Shown: piece after piece, positions 22,301 through 37,300 of the stretch | Numbering within the stretch: the first letter of the stretch is position 1 | Layout of the letters: each line of letters starts with the position of its first letter | NCBI GenBank assembly: GCA_907163375.1 | Contig: CAJQUW010012692.1 | Coordinates: 186,001 to 250,000 of the forward strand | Reading direction: 5' to 3' | DNA: 64,000 nucleotides | DNA from: Prostheceraeus crozeri | Taxonomy: Eukaryota; Platyhelminthes; Polycladida; Euryleptidae | Position numbers and translations under genes: made by a program | The notes under the pieces: model-generated | What the model was told of the DNA's origin: nothing | The model's input: only the letters and a program-made list of their open reading frames with translations | The model's database searches: none

Positions 22301-25300
22301 ATATATCTAGTTGTTTTAGTGGTCCGCTTAAATGCGAAAAATGTCTACAATTCGTGGCACTACTGAAAAAGAACGTCAGCATGACATTATCGCACAATTG
22401 CATCATCGACATTATTGATTTATCTGACAAAAACAATGCCCTCCTGGTGACCAGAAAGATCACAAACATTGTTTAAATTCGGTGTGAAGAATCTTTTACA
22501 AATTCGCTTCTTTTTTAAAATGGTTGTAACCCTAATTATATTTAGTCAAAGAAATTCTTCTTAACTCCCTTACATTATGTTAACATGCGAGTATGGTGGT
22601 AATACAAGCTTCCTTTACTAAATTATTCGCGAAAGAAGCTGTGAAGCTACATTTGGCTAAGACACCTTATACTTTTAAGGTATGCTTTCATAATTGACCT
22701 TTTTGTTGGCCAAATATCACCGAAGTTTTACATCAGTTTCCCAATACTTTGAAACTAAAAAAGTCACAAAATTAAAGATCAGTCGCTATCATACATGTGC
22801 CTTCTGATATCCTGGAGACAAAATGCTACTCTTTTGATAGAGTTAAAACACCCTAAGTTCTTTCATACCCACCTCTTTGGTGTGCGACAGCAGTTGTAAA
22901 ATTCCAGGAGTGACTTTGCCCCAGAAATCCATGATTATGTTGATGGCATTGATATGATCAGAAGTTCCGGAAGGATAAAGTGTGGCTGCAGATTCGCAGT
23001 ACATTGTCCATAACTACATATCAAGAAACGTGTGAGAGACAGTGCACATGATATGATAATTACTGAACTTACCTCGCATAACGTGAATGTATGAAACAGT
23101 GATGACATAGTGAGTACTGATGCCTGCAACAAAAGATAACCACATACAATTATGCATCGAATTAGAGATAAAAGGAAATATAGAATTTTAGTGATGAAAT
23201 GTTACTTTGATAATAATATAAAACGGATGATAGTGATGCTGAATTTTTCTACGCGAAGGGGTCCCTACATTCGAAAGCTCCCTGCTATTTGAAGATTTGA
23301 CTGTGTATCGATCCAGTCTTGAATTTGAATTACGCAATAGTCAATATTTGCACTTTACTTGTAAGCATTTGTATTTTTCAGAACTATCTTTTTTTGAAGG
23401 GTGATGTCTTAGAAATATTTCGTGAGCAGGCTGCATACAAGGTTACTATTCTAACCTTCTGAACAAACTGGATTGGATAATCTGGTTGCGTAGGTTCGAC
23501 GACCACAGTCTCTCGTGTTCATATTTTCGACATGTATGTACACAATGTATGTGCAAGGGTTCACCCACAAATCATCGACATATCAAATTTTATAACTCCA
23601 TTCACAAAGAGCTCTGAAGTGCATCGAGATCTCGATGATTAACAATCCACTCCTCTTCGATTTCTGAAGTGTTGTTGAGAATTATGCTAAAATCACTCTA
23701 CATCAATTTCTGGCATGTGCTCTTTCTAATCGCGTGCTCTATCTATTAGATCTTTGTGGTAACTATATACATGTATAACACTAATTCTCAGCTTAGTGCA
23801 TAAATATATGTACTGAGTAGTCACTTTGAATTACTTGAAGTATTAATTTGATGAATTTGTTAATTGAATACAACCCAAACTCACAGCATCTACGAAGGAA
23901 TGCAGAAACAATTTGTGAGACAAGAACAAGTCCATTTATTTGTCTTTGAAATATTATTTTTCAAAGCAAAGTACCTTCCATGTAAGAAAAAAGAAAAAAA
24001 TCGACTTACTTGTACATAATCGACTTCCTACGTTGTGAAGAATATGACTGATAATTCTTCAATACTGTGTAATTACTGCTAATAACTTCAATAAGCAGTA
24101 AGTACAACAGTACCTTTAATTTCAAATATTTATTTGATGTCTATGTTATAAATTCGTAAACAAGAATATTACACCCAATCATCAATTGCAGAGCTCTTGT
24201 ATCAAAGGGACCCTTTTGATTGCCTCATACACGCAAGGGAATTTCAGTCATATTAGATTCTGCTCTAACTTGAATACATTGTAAACATAATCATGTAATT
24301 GATAAAATGCAGTTGAACGAGAAGTTTGGACATAAAATAAATGAAATTAATAGCTACCCAAAATACCTCGTTGATTACTCAACCAATGCATGAGTACAAA
24401 AAAAGCCAGAAATAATAACTGGTGATTTATGGAAAGCCCATCATTCTCTATGCTAATATTCTGTAAGTCATACCGGAAAACCCTCCGTTTAGCCTTACAG
24501 GTTATCTTGAACTTCAAGTCAATAAGAGCTGGGATAGTTCAGTCTTTAGGTGAGTTCTGCAGCGAGCAAAATGGGTATTTCTAAATCGACCCCGATCTGG
24601 TTACGGTCGATACAAAGCATTCATGAATCGAATAGGTCTCTCAAATAATAGTGCCCGCGTATGTGGTGAAAAACAAACGAAGAATTATGCTCTATCTAAA
24701 TCTAAGAAAAATATCACGCGCAATATGGTCACTGTGGACAGTGACTTCCGTGACTGATTAAACCAGTCAACCCTAAAACCTAAAATATTTCCTTAAACAT
24801 ATATATAAATGAATAAAAACTTTTCGTTTTGAACTATCCGCATGCCAAGAATTACCAACCAGATGTCCATAAATGTACATAATTAATAATGTGTAATTAA
24901 AATATATACTACGTATTACAAAGCAAATGTATCCTAATCCTTATTTGTCTCGCAGATTTTCTTTGATTTGCAAATTGGAAAACATGAGAAAAATGTACGA
25001 TATTGGAAATCCTTGACATGGAATCATATCTAGGAATGTTGCGTGTATACATGTACTTGAATCTCTTTGTAGTCAAAAGTAAAGAAGTTTCATAATTTTA
25101 CAATCTCTGAGATAATAATTGGAATTGAAATTTTGAGGAAGTTTGACTAAAACATAAACATTTTTGGGAATATAAGGTCTACAAGTCTACCATTATGAAT
25201 CATTACTCAATGCTTCGGTATGATGCTATTCATTGAATATCAGAGAATTGTGGCTTTCTCTAAATATAAAATGATCTCTTATTTGAAATCTCAATTTGAA

Positions 25301-28300
25301 CGGTATCAAGTAACAGTACTACACGATCAACAGTGTGGTGCTTAACGAGATGCCAATAATAGTAGCATTTGACTAAAAGTTCCGATTAATTTATCTCAGT
25401 GCCTTTGTGACTGACATTGATTTGACACAAGCGATGACGATATTATAATTACTTGCATATTAACACATTTTTACTCGTGAACCCCGTCTTGCATCAATAA
25501 ACTCCACGTCTATCCCGAATTCTGTTATTGAGGTTTAGCTTGTCAGGGTTAATTGTCATTCAATTATTTTTCATTACTATCTCTTCATTTCATGTATATG
25601 CATAATTGGTGCATCTTATTCAATAGAAAGTGACATTGACAAATTTCGAAAAATCGTTCCTTAGAAATTTCCTTTACTGATTCCATATTCGCATAAGCTG
25701 AGCTATCCATATTTTAAATAGAAGGCCTTTCAGCGTCATGCAAAGGTACATCTTTCCCAGAGAATGATAAGCTTTCAAACAGAGAAAATTTACCCAATTT
25801 CTGCATCCTCAAAGACTAGAATTCAGATTTCGATCCCTGCTAAACTTCAGAAGGCATTCATTGTAGAATGTTTACCGGGAAACTGACACAATTTTTCACG
25901 AAAATATTGAATCTGTATAATAGCCATGACCTCAAAAAAATATTGAATCAGGGGAAATTATGATGGAAGACAATCCTGATGGAAAATCTCTTCTTTTCAA
26001 CATGACAAATTCAACAATATCAAAAATCAGTCACCATATTCATATCTGTATATCGATCAATGACTTCTAAAAATTCTAATAGGGTCGTTCACATTATATA
26101 GCGCAGAAATCGACCATTTTCAATTTTCTAACCCTTAACATCCGTGATAATGACGCTGTCCAAGACTACGCATGCAACGCATATTTTTGTGATGGAGTGC
26201 TGACCATTATTCAACCTGACACCGTTATCAAACAATATTGCTATTTTTGATATTGCAAATCAAAGATGCCCTGTAATTTGTGCATGCCAATTTGGCCATA
26301 GCCACATATGTATTTACAGAATTTGATGGATATTGATTGATATTTACAGAATTCGGTGGGTCCCGAATTTCATTGCAATTTATCCTCATTTGTGCAGCTT
26401 GTCGATTCTCACCTGGAAGCAACTTCAGATCTAAATATTGTATATGAAGGATTCATCCGAATGAAAGTTGTTAACTAAAAATTGAGAACTAGCCAAATCT
26501 CAGCGCCCGTCACAACTTTGCTGAAATGACCCTAAAACCCGAACCAACCAAGTAAATTATTAATTAACGGACTCCATCCGATTGCCATAAAAATATATGC
26601 TCAAATTAAGAACCAATCCAAAAAGCTCAAGCTTTAATTTTGTTAGAAAATTGAATTTTATTTTGTAACTCCAAAAACTGATGCAGATCAATTCAAATTA
26701 GAATTATCAATTTAAAAATGGTGCCTGCACTCAAAGAAAATCTCAAATTAATCGAAATTTTTCAATGTTTTTTCAAAACATATTTTTTAGTGACAATCAT
26801 TTAAAACCATTCATATTATGACAAGAAGTATGTTTTACATCTACTAATTCAAATTGTTGGTTCGCAGTTTTGGGGATAGTTCGGCGAAGTCATGAATGTC
26901 TCATATTTTATCATGAAAACGAGATCTGCTGAGGACTCAAACTTACGTCAAGATTGTGAACGCACAATCGCACATTATCATGAAATGATTATTCTCATTG
27001 TCAATGTACTCTTATGAAACCTACAAACGCTTTCAGAATTATATAGGTAAACAATTTAATGCCTATTTACAAAGCAGGCAAGATCATAGTGAAGCTTGTC
27101 TTCAAGATATGTTGTATAACTATTGAGCAAACATCCACTCCTTGCGTTGCGTTATATAATATGTGAACGGCCCCATTAAATGCCAAATCATCAGATATTT
27201 GATAATAATTAATACATAATAATTAATACATCTTCAATGCGAATAAAAATGCATGCATTTATCGCGATATTATAATCCATGATCTTTTAATCGAGTTTAT
27301 GTTTCTAATCATTCATTATTAATACAAAATTCAAAATCCTTCTTCCACATAGGGTAAAAACAGAACGGTTGGCAATGAAACAACCACCACATTGAGGAGA
27401 CTAGCCACAAAAGTCTCACGTTTATATCGTCTCGAGCTTTCCTTCCAAAGAATCGTTGTCCAGCCTGATTTATCGGCAGCGGGCGCTAAGACAGCGATAA
27501 AAATAGACAATTATCAAAACTTGACCCTTTTTGACAATACAAATAAATTTGAAGGAAAATGAAATGTCTTACCTTTTGTTGTTCTGCGAATCGTGTAAGT
27601 ATCACGATCACATGGTCAGCGACATGGGAACTGGCACTGAGAGGTATCGGCTGACACGTAATGCCAGTATTATTTGCTGTTACAGCAGTATGAAGCATCG
27701 ATCCCAACAGAAGCCATGACAAAAGGCGAATATGCTCAACACATTGAACAAATTCTCGAGGTCTGGTGACGAAGGAATTCAAGTTAGATCCTGAGAGAAA
27801 GACTAATAAATGTGAATCAATAGTGACAAACTAGAAATGTTTGTAGAAAAAAAATACAATGGCTTCAATGAATTTCAAATAGCGCTTTACCAAGATTAAT
27901 ATTTGATACATATGTGAACCTGCACGGTCAGTTCCTTGAGAAAGCCCACGAAAAATTGGTTTACCAGAATAATTATTTGCCGAGATAGCTTTTCCTGAAG
28001 ACCAAAATGAACAGCAAAAAACGATTTTCTGGAAAATCGCTTCTAAAAATCAGATATCCAGAATCCAATTCTTGATTTATTGAAAACTGACGGATAATCT
28101 GATATGAAATATCATCAATGGATGAAAAATATTTGGAAAGCGAAGCTAGTGGCTACATGACTCTGTTTTTCTTATACTCATCAAAGCATATTATCATCGC
28201 ACTAATCCCATACTGCGAACTTGAAGGTTCTGGGGCGTTGTGATACTTTTAAGTCCGAATGTCCTTCCTGCCGACTTCCAAAGGTACATTTGAGGCTCGA

Positions 28301-31300
28301 CCTCTGGAGCGAAAGATCGTTGAACCAAGCACTTGACATCTGTGCCAAGGAAATAATTCTTCGAATCTGCAGGAATTGTGGCGATCGGAGCTTTTTGAAG
28401 AAATTCACAGCAATCCGCAAGCGATGAACGACTATTTTTTCGATCTCAGGAAGGCAGTGAAAATTTCCTTTTGCCCACTTAGTATGTCCCTACATGTACC
28501 ATCGTTTTGAATAAGTTTTCACTTCTACTAAAGTGACATGTTTAAACAGTCTGCCTCTGTGCCTGCAATAGCATATTACATCGAATAGCATTACAGCGCT
28601 AAAAATTTTCAATGTAGATATCGAAAGTGTGGTTGGTATGAGCTTATTCATGGGACAGCATACATGTATACTGTTTCAGTGTCAGCAATATATGAATAGG
28701 CTAGCTTCGCTATCTACTTATTTCAATTGTTTCAGATTTTACAGATGACCTGCTAGAAAAATTATGGTGGCAACCAAAATTTCGAGAGGCAACTTGAATA
28801 AATAATCGCTTGAACGATAAATGATAAGATAATAAAATCATTCCAAAAATTATAAACTTTTCAAACAAAATGACATTTTTTGCGGCAGCTGGCAATTAAA
28901 ATAAATATTTTTGAAGGCTCTATACTTTAGAAGTGAAGAAATAACTTAGAATAAATCAGCTTTTCTATTCGACTGGATGATGCAGATCTTTATGAAAGTG
29001 AATGAATCGTTTATTGTCTTACTGATGAGGAAAGAAAGATAATCGAATTGGGGACATTTTGTGGCATAATGTCTGAGTTCAGTAGTTCAATCAATCACTC
29101 ACAGCTAGGTTTTTATCGCAAACGGAACATGCATAACATAATGTGGCAGAATTCAAAAAATAATTATTGTGGAAGAGTACATCGCCAATACAAAACGAAA
29201 TAGGCCCAAATTCCTAATAGGTATGAATAGCGGATTTCAATCTGAGTCCATACGGAAGGACCCATGGGAGCATACCCGGTGCTGACTTTCATTACATCAT
29301 TGCCATATTAGTAATTCATAATTCACAATAGTAATTCAATAATCTACAAAAGTTATAATGTTTTTATTGCCATGTTTTTCCATGAGTGCCAAACATTCTG
29401 AGTATTAGTGTGTTTCAATGGTACGAGTATCAACACCACCGGCGCTATGGTCTTGTCATAGAGTGTTCGCTCTGTTTCCGGGAGACCTGGTTTCAAACCT
29501 CGATTGAGTCATACCTAGGACGCTTTAAATAGATGCACTCTGCATTGTTGCTTAATAGTCAGCACAGAAGAATGAGAGAGGGATAAATAAAAACTCGCCC
29601 ACACGGAAGAAGGGCGTCCCGCCTAGTCTGCTTCCGAGTCTAAACAAAGTTCACATATAAATAACGGCATTTTGAAAAAAAGAGAAACAAATAAGTACAG
29701 CAGCTTGAATACTTACACACCAGCTTGAATCGTAGAAGGAGGATGATATAACCATGGTAAATACCTATTTAACACTCTTTGATCTTTATTGCTTGCACGG
29801 CTAAATTCTAAACTGACAAATTGAGCGATTGCTGACTTGAGATGAGCACCAAGGGTGTCCTCGTGTAGACTCTGAGATCCCGAAGCCGTTTTCTGACTTG
29901 TTTTCACTTTATTCAAAGTGTGTACATCGGCAACGAATGCCACACAATCAGTGATGTGTTGGCGCATGCACTCTGCGGCCCCTGTATTCATCAAGTGATA
30001 ACTTGAAGGATTGAATAGATTGGTAAGTCCTTCTGAGATTCGATTCGGTTCAACTGTACCACCGGCATCCATTAAAATAAACTGAAAAAAATATTTGCAG
30101 TGATACGAAAAGCTCAGTCTCAAAATCCTATCGCTACGGCTTAAATTATAAATGAAAGCATCTCGACATCATCATGCAAACTAGCACATTTACCTTACAA
30201 TGTACTCGTACATGTAATAAGCGAGACTTGAGATATCAGTTCTAAGCATGAATTACTACTTGAAATAATAAGAATCTATAGGATTTGTTTATGCTCAAGC
30301 TGACATTATGAAAACTTGATGATGCTTAACTCCTTAATAATACTCATCCACTTCAATTGCAATCATCCGAATATGAATAAAAAATTGAAACAGTGGTCAG
30401 ATTCTTAAATTTTGAAAAATTCGTGCATCATTTCTGCAGATGTCAATAATGTATTTTTCGATCATTTTCACCCTACCTATCTGAATTAAATACTCTCATG
30501 CACATACATACATGTATATGCAAAATTTCAGAGGTAAAATCTTAGAATGAATAATGTGATCAATCCATTTTTGGGGCCTCCGTTTATATGGCTGGACTAA
30601 AAATGTAGTCATGCTTAGCCCCTAACACTGGTGTGTTCTGGATGTCATCCATTAACTGACCACATACATGTAGATGTCATCCAGATAGACGTTATCTACG
30701 AATATGAATAGCATAATAGGTAATACGTACTCGTAGTATTCATCTCGACACATCAGATCGAAACATGTATTGTTTCCGAAAATAATTTTGATTATTCACT
30801 CAACCAATGTACAAAAGGTTGCACATAATTCCACGAGGAATCAAATGCATGAGCACGTAGGATGAATGTTTTTGTCGCCATTTACATGTAGGTGCATGTA
30901 GGCCTAACCATTTCAATGGAAAAATTTTCACATCCAGAGCAGTCGTGCATCTTCATTGCATGTTGAAAGACATTGCGATTTCACCATTCTACTCATGGTA
31001 AAAAAAGGAATGCATGCGAATGCCCAAATACATGTGTAGGAATTAAAACGAATATGTGTGCTTGTTTTCAAATTATCTATAAACAGATCCCCCGCTATGG
31101 ATGTTGTCTATTCGGATACTCGTTCATGCCAAGAAAAACGGGCAATAGCTGTTACAATTTGTACATTTCTATGTGTTATCGTTGTATCACGTCTATACTA
31201 GTACGGTGTGGCTTAGAAAATATTCCATGAAACAAAGCAATATATTGTTCAACAATATTTCGCATGCACATAGTGATCAACTAATATTAGTGCACATAAT

Positions 31301-34300
31301 GACTAGATTACCGGCGTAGGTACAAATAAGGTGTACTTGAGTATCTGATGCTTAATTATGCATGAGTTCCCTCTGGCAAAAATAGGAATTTCAATGGGTA
31401 AGAATTCGTGCATTCGTGCATACTTCCTAAAATTCGTGCAATGCACGAATTCGTGGATGAATCTAACCACTGTCTCAGAACAACGTGCAAAAGTATTGGG
31501 TTGTGCGTTCTAACTTACTGTTTTCATCTGTTATCACAATAAAAATGCTGACATATCTACAAAATCTTGCACTGAACTGTTCGAGCTTCAATAAAGTACA
31601 TAACATCAATAAAATAGCGGAGGATTGCAAGCATAGCTCAGATTTCAGTTTTGTGAATCGCTTGATGACTTATTGCATGCGTATGAAAAGTGATAGCTTA
31701 AGGATAAGCACCCGTATGCCGTCACAACCAATCAGAGATTGTTCAGTAGAGCAGTCTTGGAAAAGGCTAGATGGCATCGCAAATTCGGATAAAGGAATTT
31801 CTTGTCATTCCAGAGTCAAGTACAACTTACCTGCACCAACAGCAACATGTTTTCATCCGGAATAGACGACTTGAATTTTAATGCTTGCACAAATTCAAAC
31901 ACAACTGTCCGAGTGAGGAATTGTTTATCGCGTTCCTGAAGATAGAATGCATGTTTTAAAATCCATTTGAGCAGAAAACATTGTTGATGATTCAATTATT
32001 TCATTATTGAATTCTTCACTGACTCACCTTCGTGAACACCTTATTGGAAAGAGAACACAGATCCAACAAGGGAAGCAATTGGAAACGGCATTCTTGAATC
32101 ATGAAACTCATCAAACGTCCGAACACTTCCAGGAAGCTCTAAAATATTATGAAAATATGTGAGAAACAATAGAATATCTTCTCGGAGGAATCATTTCCCA
32201 TATGTGCTTAGAACTTGCAAGTACACGAGACTGAATAAATGAAATACATGAATGTGTCATTAAAGAAACATAAAAAGCAAATTAACAAATCATGAAGAGT
32301 AAGATAAGGACTTATTGCATTTAAAGATTGTTTTCCCCTGATTTTTTTCCTCATCGGAAATTGAAGGGCCTCTTGCAGTTTCTGATACATGGTGTTCGCG
32401 GCTTTACGAGGTCAGGAGTCAGAGTTCTGCAGGTTAATTTGCGCAAAAATCCTGCACCTGATGTCACATTTCGAGGTTTTTATCAAAGGTTGGTAGAGGA
32501 ATTGATCGACATTACCAAAATGCTCCTATCAGACCTTACCTCTCCAAGAATCATTTTTTTCTAAAATTACTGCTTCCGACTTTTGTGTTCAAAAGTATAC
32601 TTTGACTTTTCATTGCATTATAGCTCTCATATTTTGACGTTTAGTTGCCTCTACAGAATGTGTTTATTACTCTCAATGCATCAGTTACAAAAATTAAGCT
32701 ATTAATTCCAAAGTCCACATGTGCGAAATCTATTTTTTTGTATTTTGACAAAACATCAATGTTACTACAGCTCGAGGGTACGGATCTACGTAGTGCTGCT
32801 GACTGTCATACAGCTAAATATTGATGAACATGTTAAACTTTTCAATGAACTGGTATAAGCAGTGCAAAGGGTGATTTTTTTCCTCGTAACAACCATGGTC
32901 ACGTTTCAACTTATGAGTTAAGAAATTTCCATCTCTATGGTAAGAAAGGTCATTTAAGATTCAAAAATTCCGCAGCCAGGTTTTTTCTATGATCATTTTT
33001 AAGCTAAGGTTGCAAATAATGTGGTATTCATGCTTTTCATCATCTTCCACGTTTTTCCAGATCAAATAATAAAATTCTAGGTTTTTTCAGTTCTATTTTC
33101 ACTAGTTCCAATCTTTTCCAAGTAACGGACACTCTGCTTTACTAGGACGTCGAGGTATATGATAAGAAAGTACTTCATTTTGATCGGATAGTCATCACTG
33201 ATAGCTTTAGTAGGAAGTTTAACCTGAAATTGATTAACTTGTTGAGGAAGCAAGCCGTACATGCAAATTATCTTCCGATCGGAGAACTAATTTCCGGGAA
33301 GCTAAGCACCGAAGCAACTGTATAAAACCAGGAAAACGCATAGGAAATCCAATATTACTTCTAAAGTCTGATGAAAGGTGTTATAAATGTTTAGGAATAA
33401 TATATTTTATTGTGCTGATCTGAAATTAAGTAGACATATGCAAGATCTGAACATCTTCTGAAAATTTGAGAAATGAAATTTGGCAGAATCCTCGCGCAGC
33501 CGATTCCTAATTATAGGCACAGAAGGTAACAGGACCAGCAGATAGTGCCATGATAGGACCCAGGTTGGGCCATGTTAGGACCCAAAGTAGCAGATAAGTC
33601 CAATCCACAATCCAAATCAGCCAATTCATAATATGCGCAGCAGGGTTAAATGAGCTTGGTTGTCCTGACAACTGACACAGAGCCCACGAAGAATCCTATA
33701 AATATTGAAATACTCGTACGTAAGTCAAATACATCGACTGAGCTAAATGCCAACAGACGGCAAATTGTTACCTTCAAATTCATGATCACAGGGCATTTTA
33801 GAAGAACTGTGATGATTCTCATCACCGGAGTCATATCGAAGGGTGCAGCGAGGACAGTCTCCAGCCGATGTAGAAACGGATCGAAGTAAGTTACCAGGTT
33901 ATTCCATGATTGCGCAGGCACTGCATCCGTTGGCAAACATTCCAAATAAGCTGCCATGTTTCGGAGAATGATCGGCAACTGTTCCGTAGGTAAACTCTTC
34001 TTCTTATTCATCGCATCTAATAGCATTTCCAAAGGAGCGTAGCAGTTCAATTCCGGAAAATCGATGAGGACTGATGCCATGCACTTAAAAAACTTGTCAT
34101 CTGTAATTAATATGATTTTAAATGATATTCAAAAAAACAATGCATCATCATCATTATCATACAGTGCATTTTAATAAGAGCGGCAACTTGGAGATCCTAT
34201 TTCGTGTTACAATCAAAAATGAATCTAAGAACTTTACAGGAATCTACTATTTTAAAACCCGCATTGACATCAAGAGGAATATTACCTGATCGCTGAACGC

Positions 34301-37300
34301 ATAATTGATAACATTTCTGTAGATTGAGAGTCAAGCCAACACTGTCAAAAAAAGGCTTTCATGGATATGCACAACAGAAGATTGCACGCATTAGGTCACT
34401 ATTATTGAGCCTTTACTCAATCATCAATAATAGTGACTTAGTGCATGCAATAGTGCGTGAATAAATATATAAATCAATAGCTCCCATGAATGCCGCAAAC
34501 AAATATAGTCCAAGAACAGGATCCCTGTGGTGCTCCAAAAGGAATAATCACAGTTGGACCAAGATGATTCTTGACTTCGACTCGATGTGCATGCACTTCA
34601 TTGGCACTACTACGTATCAAAAAAATTGAAGTTAAGGATATAACTGTAGCCCAACCATTAGAGCACAATCATAAAGTTCACTATTATTGTTTGTGAAGAC
34701 CTGCTTACCGTCAATATTGGACTGGAAAAGTTGAAAGAAAAGTCCATTTGGCGCCAACTGATAGAATGTGCAACGAAGGAATTGTCTTGCAATACTAGCA
34801 GCGTTTCCAGGTACAATAAGATTTGGTCTGTAAACGAAAAGAGACGTTATAAAACTGACACAAAAATGAATGGTGGGTCAGAATCCTTTGCTTCTTGTCG
34901 AAATAAAAGAAATTTGAATTCACTGTTAAAACTAGGATTGTTCACAAATTATTTTATTCTGTCATAAGTACATTTTCAATTAGATTAACAATAGTCAACT
35001 TTAAGACAAAAAGATGATGTTGTTTTGCTTTTGTTTTTTTTAATTCCAGCTTCTTACCTTCACTTTTTCAAGCAATAGATAAACACTAGAATTACTGGCT
35101 CACTTTTCTCAGTATGTTCTCGCAATAAATATAATACCAGTCACCCAACAACAACTTTATGTCATGCTCATCAATTATTAAGATCTAAATCAGAATTTGA
35201 AAACATGAAAAGAAACAAGAGTTAAAGGCAGGTTATTAAGATTGTTTAAAATGTCCTTCTCGTCTCACTAGCAACATTAAACTTCCAATTTATCTTCTGT
35301 TGTTAAATTGATTTCAAAAACCTCATTTTACTTAGAAAAATGCAGCATGCGGCAACAATTGTTTACGTTGACAGACCTGCCAACATTGAAACATGAAAAT
35401 CCGGGACAAATTTTATTACCGTAACTACCCGCGTATAGGACGATACCATGTATAGGACGCAGTGGATATTTGACCCTAAAAGCGATGGAAAGACTGTGTT
35501 TAAATGTAAAGCCTTTCTGACACGAGACTTTACTGACATATCTGCCAGTATTGCTATGTCTCGAATTCTGTTAGAAATTCCTCAAAGTACTTGGCTTGCT
35601 CATGTCCTGCAAATTTCACAACGAAAGCAACAAAATAAGCTGAAAAATATTTTATTGCTGTATACGCAACAACGCAAAATAATCAAACGAAATATTATTT
35701 GTTTATTCTAATCAGAATGGAAGTGGTGAACATAAGTGGTAAAATACTTTAATAAAAGGTAACAAAACTATTGAGATAAATCTATCTAGACAAATCTAAC
35801 ATATTTAACAAAATATTATATTTAATCTGAGGACAAAAACTCTAACAGGCTAAGAGAGTCTAAGAGTCAAAAAGTCTCCGGTGATCACTTCCTCAAAAAG
35901 TCTACTGTTGCCTTTTTGCACTTCGTCAAAACAGAATCAGCTAATTGTACACCAACTCCCATCTTATTTACCAGAAGCGCTTCGAGGGTAGGTACGGACA
36001 TTGAAGCTCGGGATTCAGTCCTAACTTTTCTGACCATACTGAAAATTCGTTCTGAATCAGCATTACTGTGGAAAATGGAAAGAATTCCCAGCATGACACA
36101 AGCCAGGTCATGATATGGATAAGTGCCATCTACATCTCTCCACGACTTGAGATGATGCCAGAAGACGTCACTCTTTGTTATCTCCACTGGCAATGGAAGT
36201 GACTGATACCGACGGAAGCCGGAATGTACATTATCTATTGACTGCACAGTCTGGACACGAGAAATAAAAAATTGTAACTGACCCCAAGTTGAATCCGCGC
36301 GATTTTGTACATCTGCCACTTCGGCATTGCGAAAGAGATCAGAGTTAATCGGGAATTTCTCAAAAATATATCTCACTGCTCTAAAGCTTTTACATTAGTG
36401 AGGACCTCACTTTTTCCATTCCGGTTCAGTTTCTCAATTCGCGAATCACTCCCAATGAAAAGTTCACTATTAGCAAGATGATTTGTTTCTCTTTTGTAAT
36501 CGATGGACCGCAGATCCTTAGCATCAGCAAGAACAGAAGACTGCATGAACCGCGAAAGCAAATCACGTAGAAAGTTATTCAAGAACTTGTTTGTTATATG
36601 TATCAATGGTTCGTTACTTTGAAACTTTTTGCTGAGATTGTCAACAGTAGGAAGGAACCATAAGAGAAATCGACAATACACAGCTGCGCGCTTGCTCTTC
36701 AAAAATGTGGTGATTCGAATCAATCGTTGGTGTTTGTACGTAGCCTTCTTCGTTCCCTCAGCAACACTGTCGGGAAACACAGCGTGTATGAAGCCTTCAG
36801 GACCTGCTGCTTGCTTTGAGGATTTCTCCTTTTTCTCGATTTTCTCCTCAAGTTTCGTCAGTTCAGAATTCATGAAATGCGATAGCGGCTTCCATAGATC
36901 AACAATTCTCTGCAAACAAACTTGCAAGGAGAGCCAGCGTGTAGGACAAAATTTCAGGACTTCTCTCGTCTCGTCATTAAAAAGAATTTGAAATTCTTTA
37001 AATTCTCGTTTTCTCTTACTACTATGTTGGAAGAAGTAGTAAATATCTATCAAGATCCCATCTATCGAAACTGGTAATTCACCACAGGCCTTTTTCGCCA
37101 TTAAGTGCAAAAGGTGGCAAACACAAGGAGAGAGAATGATAGAATCATTTTGACTCTTAAGATGAGATATCACCCCTCCTTTAGATCCTATCATGACGTT
37201 TGCGTTATCAGATGAGAATGATATACAGTTCTCCAAAGGTATTGCCAAATCATCGAGTTTATCTTTCAACACTGAATAGATATCTTCTGCAGAAGAACCG

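Noticed and set aside
22140-22469. 109-codon minus-strand frame next to UNC79 exon 14
   Set aside because: No splice borders fitting the gene and no family resemblance; exons 14 and 15 join in frame without it.
24525-24615. tRNA-like A-box and B-box spacing
   Set aside because: The B box (GGTTACGGTCG) is poor and no acceptor stem can be formed.
31400-31460. Palindromic GAATTCGTGCA/TGCACGAATTC cluster
   Set aside because: Short local inverted repeat in an intron without other copies seen; no function can be argued.
33265-33340. 5S rRNA-like words (CCGATCGGAGAACT, GGAAGCTAAGCACCG)
   Set aside because: Only the internal-promoter-like part resembles 5S; the flanking stems are missing. At best a 5S-derived SINE scrap.
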